Positions 56,303 through 64,000 of a stretch of 64,000 bases of DNA are shown piece by piece. The DNA lies in contig NZ_CP044972.1 in the NCBI RefSeq assembly GCF_010104355.1, forward strand, positions 3,286,001 to 3,350,000, in the 5' to 3' direction. Below the pieces are notes generated by a model, which searched no databases, was not told where the DNA came from, and saw only the letters and a list, made by a program, of their open reading frames with translations. The position numbers and the translations under genes are program-made. The number at the start of each line of letters is the position of its first letter. Position 1 is the first letter of the stretch. The stretch comes from Hydrogenophaga sp. PBL-H3. GTDB taxonomy: Bacteria > Pseudomonadota > Gammaproteobacteria > Burkholderiales > Burkholderiaceae_C.

Positions 56303-57394
56303 TCAGTCGCGGAACAGGGAGCGCTCGGCGAACAGCGGGTTGCTGTCGCCCTTGAAGGTCTGCGGTTCGGCGTGGTAGCGCTCAATGCGCTCGACTTCGC
56401 GCTTCGAGCCGAAGACGAGGCCAATGCGCTGGTGCAACTCGGTGGGCTGCACGCCCAGCATGGGCTCGCGCCCGGTGCTGGCGCGTCCGCCGGCTTGTTC
56501 CATCAGCATGCCCACCGGGTTGGCTTCGTACAGCAGGCGCAGGCGGCCGGGCTTGCTGGTGTCCTTGGTGTCGCGCGGGTAGAGGAACACACCGCCACGC
56601 ATGAGGATGCGGTGAGCCTCCGCCACCATGCTGGCGATCCAGCGCATGTTGAAGTCCTTGCCACGTGGCCCGGTTTTGCCGGCCAGGCATTCGTCCACGT
56701 AGCGTTTGACGGGCGCCTCCCAGAAACGGCTGTTCGACGCGTTGATGGCGAACTCGTGCGTGTCGTCCGGAATGCGGATGTGCGGGTGCGTGAGCTTGAA
56801 TTCGCCGAGGTTGGGGTCGAGGGTGAAGCCATGCACGCCACTGCCCACAGTGAGCATGAGCATGGTGGTGGGGCCATAAAGCGCGTAGCCCGCAGCCACT
56901 TGCTGCGTGCCGGGTTGCAGGAAGTCGTCAACCGTCAACGCGCGGTCTTCGTCCACCACGGCCTGCGGCGCGCGCAACACACTGAAGATGCTGCCCACCG
57001 ACACGTTCACGTCGATGTTGCTCGAACCATCGAGCGGATCGAACACCAGCAGGTATTTGCCGCGCGGGTACTCGGGCGGGATCGGATACGGCTGCTCCAT
57101 CTCTTCCGACGCCATGCCCGCGAGGTGCCCGCCCCACTCGTTGGCGCGGATGAACATGTCGTTGCTGATCACGTCGAGCTTCTTCTGTGTCTCGCCCTGC
57201 ACGTTGACGCTGTCGCCCCCGCCGTGGTTGCCCAGCATGTCGCCCAGCGCGCCGAAGGCCACGCTGCGCGCGATCGCCTTGCAGGCCAGCGCCACGTCAA
57301 GGATCAGCGCGTTGAAATCGCCACTGGCGGCGGGGAAACGGCGTCGCTCCTCGATCAGGAACTGGGTCAGGGTGGAGCGTCTGGACAAGGGCAT
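56303..57394 (-). CDS. cbbF: Class 1 fructose-1,6-bisphosphatase, Calvin-cycle copy
   Basis: A 363-residue bisphosphatase; in this setting it probably also uses sedoheptulose 1,7-bisphosphate. The metal/phosphate site is [18 protein letters not shown], and the C-terminal substrate region is [15 protein letters not shown]. It differs clearly from the 335-residue fbp at 37800 (for example an [14 protein letters not shown] start and longer C-terminus). It lies 28 bp after cbbY and 27 bp before cbbP, in the cbbFP order of Cupriavidus and other chemoautotrophs. Confidence 0.94.
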   Translation of the reverse strand: MPLSRRSTLTQFLIEERRRFPAASGDFNALILDVALACKAIARSVAFGALGDMLGNHGGGDSVNVQGETQKKLDVISNDMFIRANEWGGHLAGMASEEMEQPYPIPPEYPRGKYLLVFDPLDGSSNIDVNVSVGSIFSVLRAPQAVVDEDRALTVDDFLQPGTQQVAAGYALYGPTTMLMLTVGSGVHGFTLDPNLGEFKLTHPHIRIPDDTHEFAINASNSRFWEAPVKRYVDECLAGKTGPRGKDFNMRWIASMVAEAHRILMRGGVFLYPRDTKDTSKPGRLRLLYEANPVGMLMEQAGGRASTGREPMLGVQPTELHQRIGLVFGSKREVERIERYHAEPQTFKGDSNPLFAERSLFRD

Positions 57395-57422
57395 GGCGAT
57401 CTCTCGTTGTTGTGTTCACGGC

Positions 57423-58148
57423 TCAGGCCTTGCTGGCGCTGCCCTGGGCATGCCATTCGCGCAATTGCGCCAGCCCGACCGCCCCGAGGTCGGGCACGAC
57501 GCGCAGCGCGCCGCTGAAATCGTGATGGGCTGTGAAACTGTTGGGCGTGATGACGGTGCCAAGCCCGGCGGCCGTGGCCGAGCGCAAGCCGTTGGCCGAA
57601 TCCTCGAACGCCAGGCAGCGCGAGGCCGGAAGGCCCATGTCGCCCAGCACCTGCAGGTACACCTGCGGATGCGGTTTTTTGACCGGCGACGACGACGCAT
57701 CACCCACCGCCAGGAAATGGCTGCGCCAGTCGGCCCCCACGGCTGCGCGCAGCAGGGCTGCGATGTTGACCGGCGAAGTGGTGGTGGCGATCGCCAGGCC
57801 CAAACCCTGGTGAAGGGCCTCGTTCATCAGCGCCAGCACACCGGGACGCAGCTGCACCGCGCCGTTGTTCACGGCGTTCTCGTAATACGCCGTCTTGATC
57901 TCGTGCAGGCGGGCGATGGTGGCCTGCACGGCCCCTGCACTCACCTCTTTCATGCCGGCGTTCACCGTGCGCCAGTGGTGCGCCATGCGCTCCTTGCCAC
58001 CCGAAATTTCCAGCAACCGGGTGTAGAGCGCGGTGTCCCAATGCCAGTCCAGGCCCTCCTGGGTGAATGCGTGGTTGAAGGCCGCCAGGTGCACGCTTTC
58101 CGTGTCTGCCAGGGTACCGTCGACATCAAAAATCAGGGCTTTGAGCAT
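57423..58148 (-). CDS. cbbY: CbbY-type HAD phosphatase
   Basis: A 241-residue HAD hydrolase. The nucleophile motif is LIFDVDGTLADTES, the core lysine is in SPVKKPHPQVY and the metal motif is CLAFEDSANGLRSA. CbbY proteins dephosphorylate xylulose 1,5-bisphosphate, an inhibitor of RuBisCO. The start is ATG 58148, 73 bp from the divergent cbbR. It heads the cbb row here; in relatives RuBisCO genes usually precede it. Confidence 0.93.
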   Translation of the reverse strand: MLKALIFDVDGTLADTESVHLAAFNHAFTQEGLDWHWDTALYTRLLEISGGKERMAHHWRTVNAGMKEVSAGAVQATIARLHEIKTAYYENAVNNGAVQLRPGVLALMNEALHQGLGLAIATTTSPVNIAALLRAAVGADWRSHFLAVGDASSSPVKKPHPQVYLQVLGDMGLPASRCLAFEDSANGLRSATAAGLGTVITPNSFTAHHDFSGALRVVPDLGAVGLAQLREWHAQGSASKA

Positions 58149-58196
58149 GCAACCCACTGTAGAGACGCCATCAAACAAGGTAAATTCACGATTCGT

Positions 58197-58209
58197 TGAA
58201 CTTCGATTA
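58197..58209. promoter_or_regulatory. Candidate CbbR operator between cbbY and cbbR
   Basis: TGAACTTCGATTA fits the TNA-N7-TNA core of CbbR sites. It lies in the 73-bp divergent gap, 13 bp before the cbbR start, in an AT-rich stretch (GTTGAACTTCGATTAAGTTAAAC) that stands out in this GC-rich sequence. Confidence 0.45.
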
Positions 58210-58221
58210 AGTTAAACCTGA

Positions 58222-59163
58222 ATGAAGAACGCCACCTTCCGCCAGCTGCGCGTGTTCAACGAAGTCGCGCGTCACCTCAGTTTTGCCCGCGCCGCCGAGG
58301 TCCTGCACCTCACGCCGCCGGCCGTGACCATGCAGATCAAGGAGCTGGAAGGGCACGTGGGTCTGCCCCTCTTTGACCGGCGCGGTCGCGTGGTGTCGCT
58401 GACCACGGCGGGCGAGTACATGCTGGTCTACGCACGCAAGGTTCTGGCCACGCTCAAGGATGCCGAGGACGCCGCTGCACGCCTGCAGCGCCTGGAGGTG
58501 GGCACGCTGACCATCGGCATGGTGAGCACGGCCAAGTACTTCCTGCCACGCCTGCTGGCGGAGTTCCAGCGCGACCATGCGGGCATCGAAATCAAGCTGG
58601 CGGTGGGCAACCGCGAGCAACTGGTGAAGATGTTGCACGGCAACGAGGTGGACATCGCCATCATGGGCCGCCCACCCAACGAACTGGCCACGCGTGCCGA
58701 GCCCTTTGCCGCGCACCCCCATGTGTTCGTTGCACCCACCGACCACCCGCTGCTCAAGGTCGGCCACCCCACGGTGGATTCGCTCAAGCCTTACGGCTTC
58801 ATCCTGCGCGAGCGCGGTTCGGGCACACGCGCGGCCCTCGAACAATTTCTTGAGCGCACGCACACGCAGCCGCGTGTGGTGATGGAGATGTCCAGCAACG
58901 AGACCATCAAGCAGGCGGTGATGGCCGGCATGGGCATCAGCTTCCTGTCGCTGCACACCATCGGCCTGGAGCTGGAACACCAGCTGATTGCGGTGCTCGA
59001 TGTGGAAGGCAGCCCGGTGGTGCGGGGCTGGAACGTGGTGCACACGCTCTCCAAACTGCTGTCGCCCGCGGCCGAGTCTTTCCGCTACTTCATGCTGGAG
59101 CGCGCCGAGCGTTTTCTGGCCGACGAGTACGGTCGGTTCATGCGGTTGACGCCGGCCGGGTAG
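58222..59163 (+). CDS. cbbR: LysR family regulator of the cbb genes
   Basis: A 313-residue LysR regulator. The winged helix is FRQLRVFNEVARHLSFARAAE with LTPPAVTMQIKELE, and the effector domain begins GTLTIGMVSTAKYFLPRLL, a wording typical of CbbR. It is divergent from the cbb row, as in nearly all chemoautotrophs. CbbR activates the cbb operon in response to metabolites such as PEP or NADPH. A repeat block follows the stop. Confidence 0.94.
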   Translation: MKNATFRQLRVFNEVARHLSFARAAEVLHLTPPAVTMQIKELEGHVGLPLFDRRGRVVSLTTAGEYMLVYARKVLATLKDAEDAAARLQRLEVGTLTIGMVSTAKYFLPRLLAEFQRDHAGIEIKLAVGNREQLVKMLHGNEVDIAIMGRPPNELATRAEPFAAHPHVFVAPTDHPLLKVGHPTVDSLKPYGFILRERGSGTRAALEQFLERTHTQPRVVMEMSSNETIKQAVMAGMGISFLSLHTIGLELEHQLIAVLDVEGSPVVRGWNVVHTLSKLLSPAAESFRYFMLERAERFLADEYGRFMRLTPAG

Positions 59164-59168
59164 CTGGA

Positions 59169-59286
59169 GCCCCCACGCTCCCCCGCTGCGCGCGGTCCGC
59201 TGCCCCCCCCGAGGGGGCTGATCCGCCTTGGGGCGGCCCGGCGGCGGATCTGGAGCCCCCACGCTCCCCCGCTGCGCGTGGTCCGC
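59169..59286. repeat. Intergenic repeat family A, full and partial tandem copies
   Basis: A full unit (59169-59250) starting GCCCCCACGCTCCCCCGCTG and ending GGCCCGGCGGCGGATC nearly matches 23681-23758. A truncated second copy (59254-59286) follows directly. The block fills the first third of the 336-bp gap between cbbR and the cytX start; the rest of that gap is the TPP riboswitch and its leader. Confidence 0.8.
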
Positions 59287-59291
59287 GCTCG

Positions 59292-59297
59292 TATACT
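59292..59297 (+). promoter_or_regulatory. Candidate -10 element of the TPP riboswitch leader
   Basis: TATACT lies about 20 bases before the start of the TPP aptamer, directly after the partial repeat. The -35 would fall inside the repeat and none is convincing. Confidence 0.4.
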
Positions 59298-59317
59298 CCA
59301 CCCCGTGCCGCAATGCA

Positions 59318-59414
59318 CATCCGCTAGGGGTGTTGTGCCCGGGTTTTGCGCCCGGGCGTGACTGAGAAAGTCCCTTTGAACCTGATTGAGGTAATCCTCG
59401 CGCAGGGAAGCAGG
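59318..59414 (+). ncRNA. TPP riboswitch (THI element)
   Basis: The conserved THI-box blocks are in order: CTAGGGGTG near the 5' end, a variable hairpin CCCGGG...CCCGGG, CTGAGA, then CCCTTTGAACCTGAT and AGGTAAT, ending GCGCAGGGAAGCA. It precedes a transporter gene of thiamine-precursor type by about 85 bases. Binding thiamine diphosphate should switch off translation or transcription of cytX. Confidence 0.95.
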
Positions 59415-59499
59415 CCGATACCGTCCCACACCGTCGCGCAGCGCTTGGCGGGACGCATCCGGCCCAGCCCACCTGCCTCAACTTGCATGGAGCAAATTG

Positions 59500-60825
59500 A
59501 TGGCATCCGACCATTCCCATTCCGCAACCGCCCGACCGGCCAACCTGGCCCTCACTCCCGTGCCGCCAGGTGATCGGGTGTTCCATTTCCACGAACACGC
59601 CGCGCTCTGGTTCAGCCTGGGCACAGGCCTGCTCGTCATGCAGATCGGGGCCTACCTGGTGCCCGCCGTGGGCACACAAGACGCGCTCATCGCCATCGTG
59701 CTGGGTTCGCTCATCGGAGCCGGCCTGCTGGCCTGGACCGCGCGGCTGGGCTGCCAGACGGGGCTGGCCAGCGCCGGCCTGATGCACGCCACTTACGGCA
59801 GCGCGTTCGCGCGCCTGCCGGTGCTGCTCAACATCGCGCAGCTCGTGGGCTGGACCACGTTCGAGCTGGTCATCATGCAAGAGGGCACGGTGGCCATCCT
59901 CAAGCAGGCGCTGGGTGCTGCACCCGGTGGCGTGCTCGATGGCTCAGGAGGCAAGCTGCTGGCCACGCTGCTCTGGGGCGGGGTGCTGATCGCGCTCATG
60001 GCCGGCTCCATGCTCACGCTGGTGCGCCGCTTCGTGAGCCGCTTCGGCCTGCCGCTGGTGATCGCCTCACTAGCCTGGCTCACCTGGCAGTTCGGCACGC
60101 GCCTGCAGGCACAGGGTTTCGACGCCTTCTGGAGCCGCCCCGGTGCGGGTGGCATGGGCCTCTTTTCCGCCATGGACCTGGTGATCGCCATGCCCGTGTC
60201 GTGGCTGCCGCTGGTGGCCGACTACGCGCGCCACGGCAAACGCACGGCTTCCACCCTGGGTGGCACCTGGCTGGGCTACGCGCTGGCCAACATCTGGTGC
60301 TACGCGCTGGGTGTGCTGGTGGTGAGCACGGTGGAGCCGGGCACCAACCTGGTCGGCGCATTGCTGCTGGCCCAGGGCGGCCTGATCGCACTCGGCCTGA
60401 TCCTGCTGGATGAAATGGACAACGCCTATGGCGACGCGCACTCGGGCGCGGTCTCGGTGCACAGCCTGCGCCCGCGCTGGAGCATCCGGCGCGCTGGCCT
60501 CGCGTTTGCCGCGGTGTGCACGGTGTTCGCGCTGCTGCTGCCGATCCATGCGATCGAGCCCTTCCTGTTGCTGCTGAGCTCGGTGTTCGTTCCGCTGTAC
60601 GGCGTGATCCTGGGCCGGCTGGGCGCGGGCCACGCGCTCGGTGAAAAACGCTCGGTGGACTGGAGTGCTGCCGCGCTGTGGGTGCTGGGCATCGCCTGCT
60701 ACCACCTGCTGGCCAAGTTCGCACCGCAACTCGGTTCGGCCCTGCCCACCCTGGCCCTGACCTTCACCCTGGCCGCCCTCTCGCGGCCCGGCAAGGCCAG
60801 TGGCCTCAACCCGGCCCGGGCCTGA
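59500..60825 (+). CDS. cytX: NCS1 family transporter, hydroxymethylpyrimidine type (CytX)
   Basis: A 441-residue inner-membrane protein with about twelve helices of the NCS1 cytosine/purine permease family. The N-terminal FHFHEHAALWFSLGTGLLVM and the substrate-site helices QLVGWTTFELVIM and AMPVSWLPLVADYAR fit CytX. A TPP riboswitch directly upstream and thiD/thiO/thiS/thiG downstream argue for import of the thiamine pyrimidine precursor HMP. The start is ATG 59500. Its stop lies 20 bp from the convergent thiD stop. Confidence 0.9.
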   Translation: MASDHSHSATARPANLALTPVPPGDRVFHFHEHAALWFSLGTGLLVMQIGAYLVPAVGTQDALIAIVLGSLIGAGLLAWTARLGCQTGLASAGLMHATYGSAFARLPVLLNIAQLVGWTTFELVIMQEGTVAILKQALGAAPGGVLDGSGGKLLATLLWGGVLIALMAGSMLTLVRRFVSRFGLPLVIASLAWLTWQFGTRLQAQGFDAFWSRPGAGGMGLFSAMDLVIAMPVSWLPLVADYARHGKRTASTLGGTWLGYALANIWCYALGVLVVSTVEPGTNLVGALLLAQGGLIALGLILLDEMDNAYGDAHSGAVSVHSLRPRWSIRRAGLAFAAVCTVFALLLPIHAIEPFLLLLSSVFVPLYGVILGRLGAGHALGEKRSVDWSAAALWVLGIACYHLLAKFAPQLGSALPTLALTFTLAALSRPGKASGLNPARA

Positions 60826-60845
60826 TGCTCAAGCCGCGCCGTGCT

Positions 60846-61697
60846 TCAAACCCGAGGGCGCTTGAACTGCGCCACGGGCGCGAAGCCGTGGTTCAAGGGG
60901 CCGTGGCCTGCACCGGTGTACACGTCCGCACCACCCTCGATCGCCTGCAGGATGTACTGGCGCGCCTTCGCCACAGCACGCTCCAGAGGCTCGCCGAGCG
61001 CGAGGTAGGCCGCGACAGCCGACGAGAGCGTGCAGCCCGTTCCGTGTGTGTTGCGGCTTTCGATGCGCGCAGAAGCGAACCGCTGCATGGAGCCGGAACC
61101 GGTCACCAACAGATCGGCCACCTCGGCTCCCGGCAGGTGCCCGCCTTTGAGCAACACGGCCGGAGCCCCCATGGCGAGCAGGTCGCGCGCAGCGGCTTCG
61201 AGTTCGTGCGCGGCGTTGATCGGGCGGCTGAGCAACAAGGCGGCTTCGTCGAGGTTGGGCGTGACCAACGTGGCCAGCGGAAACAGCTCGTCGATCAGCA
61301 CCTGCACCGTGTCGGGGGTGATGAGTCGGTCGCCGCTGGTCGCCACCATCACCGGGTCGAGAACGACCTGTTTCACACCGTATTGCCGCAGCGCCCAGGC
61401 CACTGTTCGCACCGTCTCGGGCGCGTGCAACATGCCGATCTTCACCGCGTCCACGCCGATGTCGTCGAACACCGCGCACAGCTGCGCCTTGAGCATCTCG
61501 GGCGGGATGGCATGGATGCCGGTCACGCCCAGCGTGTTCTGAGCGGTGATGGCGGTGATGGCCGTCATGCCGTAGCAGCCCAGTGCCGCGAAGGTTTTCA
61601 GATCGGCCTGGATGCCGGCACCGCCGCCGCTGTCGGAGCCGGCGATGGACAGGACGCGCGTGTAGCGCAGGGGTTCGCTGTGGGCTTGGCTTTGCAT
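60846..61697 (-). CDS. thiD: Hydroxymethylpyrimidine/phosphomethylpyrimidine kinase
   Basis: A 283-residue ribokinase-fold enzyme that phosphorylates HMP and HMP-phosphate for thiamine synthesis. The family start VLSIAGSDSGGGAGIQADLKT, VLDPVMVATSGD and the anion hole/catalytic base NTHGTGCTLSSAVAA are all present. The start is ATG 61697. It is on the opposite strand between cytX and thiO, with only 32 bp to the divergent thiO start. Confidence 0.96.
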   Translation of the reverse strand: MQSQAHSEPLRYTRVLSIAGSDSGGGAGIQADLKTFAALGCYGMTAITAITAQNTLGVTGIHAIPPEMLKAQLCAVFDDIGVDAVKIGMLHAPETVRTVAWALRQYGVKQVVLDPVMVATSGDRLITPDTVQVLIDELFPLATLVTPNLDEAALLLSRPINAAHELEAAARDLLAMGAPAVLLKGGHLPGAEVADLLVTGSGSMQRFASARIESRNTHGTGCTLSSAVAAYLALGEPLERAVAKARQYILQAIEGGADVYTGAGHGPLNHGFAPVAQFKRPRV

Positions 61698-61729
61698 GGC
61701 GCGGATTGTGGCAGCGCCCGGAGAGATTC

Positions 61730-62818
61730 GTGACGGTCGCAAAAAATTCCACTGCCGTGGTGCTTGGCGCCGGCCTCATGGGGCGCTTGCTGGCCTGCGC
61801 GCTGGCGCAGCGCGGCCACCGGGTGGAGGTGTTCGATGCTGGCGGGCCGCATGCTGAGAACGCGGCCGCGCGCGTGGCCGCAGCCATGCTTGCGCCACTG
61901 GCCGAATCGGCCGTGACCGAACTCCCGGTGGTGCGCATGGGTCAGCACGCGCTGGTCCGCTGGCCGCAATTGCTGGGTGGGCTGGAGCAGCCGGTTTTTT
62001 TCCAGCAGAGCGGCACGCTGGTGCTGTGGCACCGGCAGGACAGCGCCGAGGCCGAGCGCTTTTCGGGCCAGCTCGCGCGCACCTCGGCCGCCCTGCCCTC
62101 GCTACCGCAGGCGCAGCGCGTCAACGCCGATGCGCTGGCAACTTTGGAACCCGCCCTTGAACACCGCTTCGCGCAAGGTCTGTACCTGCCCGATGAAGGC
62201 CAGCTCGACAACCGAGAGCTGCTGGCGGCGCTCGCGCACCAGATGCAGACCCTCGGCGTGACCGTGCACTGGAACAGCCCACGCACACCCGACGACGTCG
62301 ACCCGGGCCCGGGCGCCTGGCTGTTCGACTGCCGCGGCCTCGGCGCCCAGCCGCAGTGGAGCGCGCTGCGCGGCGTGCGCGGCGAGGTGGCGCGCGTGCA
62401 CGCGCCAGGCGTGAGCCTCTCGCGCCCCACGCGCCTGCTGCACCCGCGCTACCCGCTCTACATCGCGCCCAAACCGGGCGGCATGTTCGTCATCGGTGCC
62501 ACCGAGATCGAGTCCGACGACCTCTCGCCCGCGAGCGTGCGCTCCACCCTGGAACTGCTGAGCGCGGCCTACACCGTTCACCCCGGCTTTGGCGAAGCGC
62601 GCATCACCGAGCTGGGCGTGCAACTGCGCCCCACCCTGCCCGACAACCTGCCGGAAATCCGGCTGAGCGCACCGCGCCGCATGGCGATCAATGGCCTGTA
62701 CCGCCACGGCTTTCTGATCGCACCGGCCATGCTCGATGCCGCCCTGCAGGCCATGGACAATGGACACTCCGCGCTGGCCGACCAATGGGGCCTGTCGCTC
62801 CAGAATGCTGCGCACTAA
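61730..62818 (+). CDS. thiO: Glycine oxidase ThiO
   Basis: A 362-residue FAD oxidase that turns glycine into the imine used for the thiazole ring. The start is GTG 61730 (MTVAKNSTAVVLGAG) with GGAGAG six bases upstream; the longer open frame is antisense to thiD. The dinucleotide fold is VVLGAGLMGRLLACALAQRG, and GGMFVIGATEIESDD and LYRHGFLIAPAML match DAO-family ThiO. It is followed by thiS at 6 bp. Confidence 0.93.
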   Translation: MTVAKNSTAVVLGAGLMGRLLACALAQRGHRVEVFDAGGPHAENAAARVAAAMLAPLAESAVTELPVVRMGQHALVRWPQLLGGLEQPVFFQQSGTLVLWHRQDSAEAERFSGQLARTSAALPSLPQAQRVNADALATLEPALEHRFAQGLYLPDEGQLDNRELLAALAHQMQTLGVTVHWNSPRTPDDVDPGPGAWLFDCRGLGAQPQWSALRGVRGEVARVHAPGVSLSRPTRLLHPRYPLYIAPKPGGMFVIGATEIESDDLSPASVRSTLELLSAAYTVHPGFGEARITELGVQLRPTLPDNLPEIRLSAPRRMAINGLYRHGFLIAPAMLDAALQAMDNGHSALADQWGLSLQNAAH

Positions 62819-62824
62819 CACCCC

Positions 62825-63022
62825 ATGAACGTCCTGATCAACCACGAACCCCGCGAGCTGCCCGAGGGCGCCACGCTGGCCGACGCGCTGCGGGTGTGCG
62901 ATCCGCCGGCCGTGTTTGCGGCCGCGGTCAACCTGCAGTTCGTGCCGCGCTCCACCTATGCGCAGCACGTGCTGTGTGAAGGTGATCGCATTGAAATCAT
63001 CGCGCCCATCACCGGAGGCTGA
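62825..63022 (+). CDS. thiS: Sulfur carrier protein ThiS
   Basis: A 65-residue ubiquitin-fold protein that carries thiocarboxylate sulfur to the thiazole synthase. It ends IIAPITGG, the invariant Gly-Gly tail that is adenylated. The length and N-terminus (MNVLINHEPRELPEG) are typical. It is 11 bp upstream of thiG. Confidence 0.95.
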   Translation: MNVLINHEPRELPEGATLADALRVCDPPAVFAAAVNLQFVPRSTYAQHVLCEGDRIEIIAPITGG

Positions 63023-63033
63023 GAAATACCGCC

Positions 63034-63846
63034 ATGTACATGACCACCCCGATCTCGCACGACGACCCGCTGATCCTCTACGGCGAGGTGTTCCAGAGCC
63101 GCCTGATGCTGGGCACCTCGCGCTACCCCTCACCCGCCACGCTCGAAGCAGCCGCGCGCCGCGCGCAGCCCGCCATGCTCACCGCATCGCTGCGCCGCCA
63201 GGGCGCGGTGCAGCCCGAGGCTGGCGCGGCCTTCTGGAAACTGCTGCAAGACCTCGCCGTGCCGGTGCTGCCCAACACCGCCGGCTGCCACAGTGCGCAA
63301 GAGGTGATCACCACCGCGCAGATGGCGCGCGAGGTGTTCAACACGCCGTGGATCAAGCTCGAACTCATCGGCGACGACTACAGCCTGCAGCCCGACACGC
63401 TCAACCTGGTGGACTGCGCGCGCCAGCTGATCAACGACGGTTTCAAGGTGCTGCCCTACTGCACCGAAGACCTGGTGCTGTGCCAGCGCCTGGTCGATGT
63501 GGGCTGCCAGGCCGTGATGCCCTGGGCCGCGCCCATCGGCACCGGCCGTGGCCCGGTGAACCCTTACGCCATGCGCCTGCTGCGCGAGCGCCTGAAAGTG
63601 CCGCTGATCGTGGACGCCGGCCTGGGCCTGCCCTCGCACGCCTGCACCGTGATGGAGTGGGGCTTTGATGCCGTGTTGCTCAACACCGCGGTGGCGCTGG
63701 CGCAGTCGCCGGTGGACATGGCCGGCGCATTTGCCGACGCGGTGCGCGCCGGGCGCACCGCTTACCGCTCGGGCGCCATGCAGCAGCAGGACAGCGCCCA
63801 ACCCAGCACCCCGGTGCTCGGCACCCCTTTCTGGCACCACCCATGA
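63034..63846 (+). CDS. thiG: Thiazole synthase ThiG
   Basis: A 270-residue TIM-barrel enzyme that assembles thiazole phosphate from deoxyxylulose 5-phosphate, ThiS thiocarboxylate and the glycine imine. Visible are YGEVFQSRLMLGTSRYPS, the Schiff-base lysine in WIKLELIGDDY, VMPWAAPIGTGRG and VDAGLGLPSHA near the phosphate site. Its stop overlaps the next start (ATGA). The ATG at 63034 is slightly ahead of the conserved region; GTG/ATG alternatives nearby are possible. Confidence 0.96.
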   Translation: MYMTTPISHDDPLILYGEVFQSRLMLGTSRYPSPATLEAAARRAQPAMLTASLRRQGAVQPEAGAAFWKLLQDLAVPVLPNTAGCHSAQEVITTAQMAREVFNTPWIKLELIGDDYSLQPDTLNLVDCARQLINDGFKVLPYCTEDLVLCQRLVDVGCQAVMPWAAPIGTGRGPVNPYAMRLLRERLKVPLIVDAGLGLPSHACTVMEWGFDAVLLNTAVALAQSPVDMAGAFADAVRAGRTAYRSGAMQQQDSAQPSTPVLGTPFWHHP

Positions 63847-64000
63847 TCGTCACCCGCAATCCCGTCCTGAATGTGGACATGAACGTGAAGGCGATGGCGC
63901 AGACCATCGTGCAGGCCCACCAGTCAGCACTGGCCTTGCCCGTCCCGCCGCAAGCGCAGGCCCTCAAGGGCGACGCGGACGACATGGTCTTTGCCGCCGC
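63843..64000 (+). CDS. Start of a further gene of the thi row (cut by window edge)
   Basis: Only the first 52 codons are seen, starting MIVTRNPVLNVDMNVKAMAQ and containing an LALPVPPQAQALKG stretch. The start overlaps the thiG stop by ATGA, so it is part of the thiOSG operon. In this group thiE (thiamine-phosphate synthase) commonly takes this place, but the visible residues carry no diagnostic motif, so this is inference from position only. Confidence 0.5.
   Translation, partial: MIVTRNPVLNVDMNVKAMAQTIVQAHQSALALPVPPQAQALKGDADDMVFAA

Noticed and set aside
58207..59880. 557-residue minus-strand frame across cbbR, the repeats and the riboswitch
   Set aside because: It reads through repeat family A, the TPP riboswitch and antisense cbbR; not a gene.

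Overview
The window is GC-rich chromosomal DNA with the gene content and order of a betaproteobacterium of the family Comamonadaceae. The pairing of a thiosulfate-oxidising Sox cluster with Calvin-cycle genes most suggests a Hydrogenophaga-like facultative chemolithoautotroph. The genus is inferred from gene content, not from any search. I see no phage, insertion sequence, CRISPR array or plasmid functions. Coding density is high and most genes are recognisable housekeeping or energy-metabolism families.

Layout. 1-3.9 kb: a surface-glycan locus, with a cut-off DXD-type glycosyltransferase and a CMP-sugar synthetase facing two overlapping, dissimilar Kdo-transferase-family (GT30) genes. 3.9-8.4 kb: phosphomannomutase/phosphoglucomutase, a fused Ada-AlkA repair protein overlapping an ogt methyltransferase, and a DMT exporter. 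8.4-15.8 kb, minus strand: tRNA-Ala, -Glu and -Asp beside gltX, then the folC-dedD(SPOR)-cvpA-purF-metZ row. 15.8-23.7 kb: small housekeeping genes (Spx-like reductase, ppnP, argG, murB, yajQ, retropepsin-like protease, ridA, plsY, ybaK, aldo/keto reductase, OmpA lipoprotein). 23.9-30.5 kb: a putrescine/polyamine-type ABC operon in the ydcSTUVW order with a divergent LysR gene. 30.5-41.4 kb: acyl-CoA synthetase, alpha/beta hydrolase, an outer-membrane protein, prfB with its programmed frameshift, pepN, fbp, tRNA-Thr, a DadA-like oxidase and a porin.

41.5-50.4 kb holds the sulfur-oxidation cluster. soxC-soxD-cytochrome-soxY-soxZ-soxA-soxX-soxB lies on the minus strand. A divergent pair on the plus strand encodes a small cytochrome c and a flavocytochrome c sulfide-dehydrogenase-like flavoprotein. 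51.5-59.2 kb holds cbbY-cbbF-cbbP-cbbT-cbbZ-cbbA and a divergent cbbR; RuBisCO, gap and pgk are not in the window. 59.2-64.0 kb holds thiamine genes: a TPP riboswitch, an HMP-type transporter (cytX), antisense thiD, then thiO-thiS-thiG and a cut-off fourth gene.

Functionally, electrons from thiosulfate or sulfide taken by the Sox/Fcc proteins could drive CO2 fixation through the adjacent cbb block. I found no clear case of a wholly new system. The best candidates for a second look are the divergent GT30 pair next to the CMP-sugar synthetase, the stand-alone cytochrome that copies the SoxD C-terminal domain, a repeated upstream motif and an internal hairpin in the sox operon, and the RuBisCO-less cbb block.
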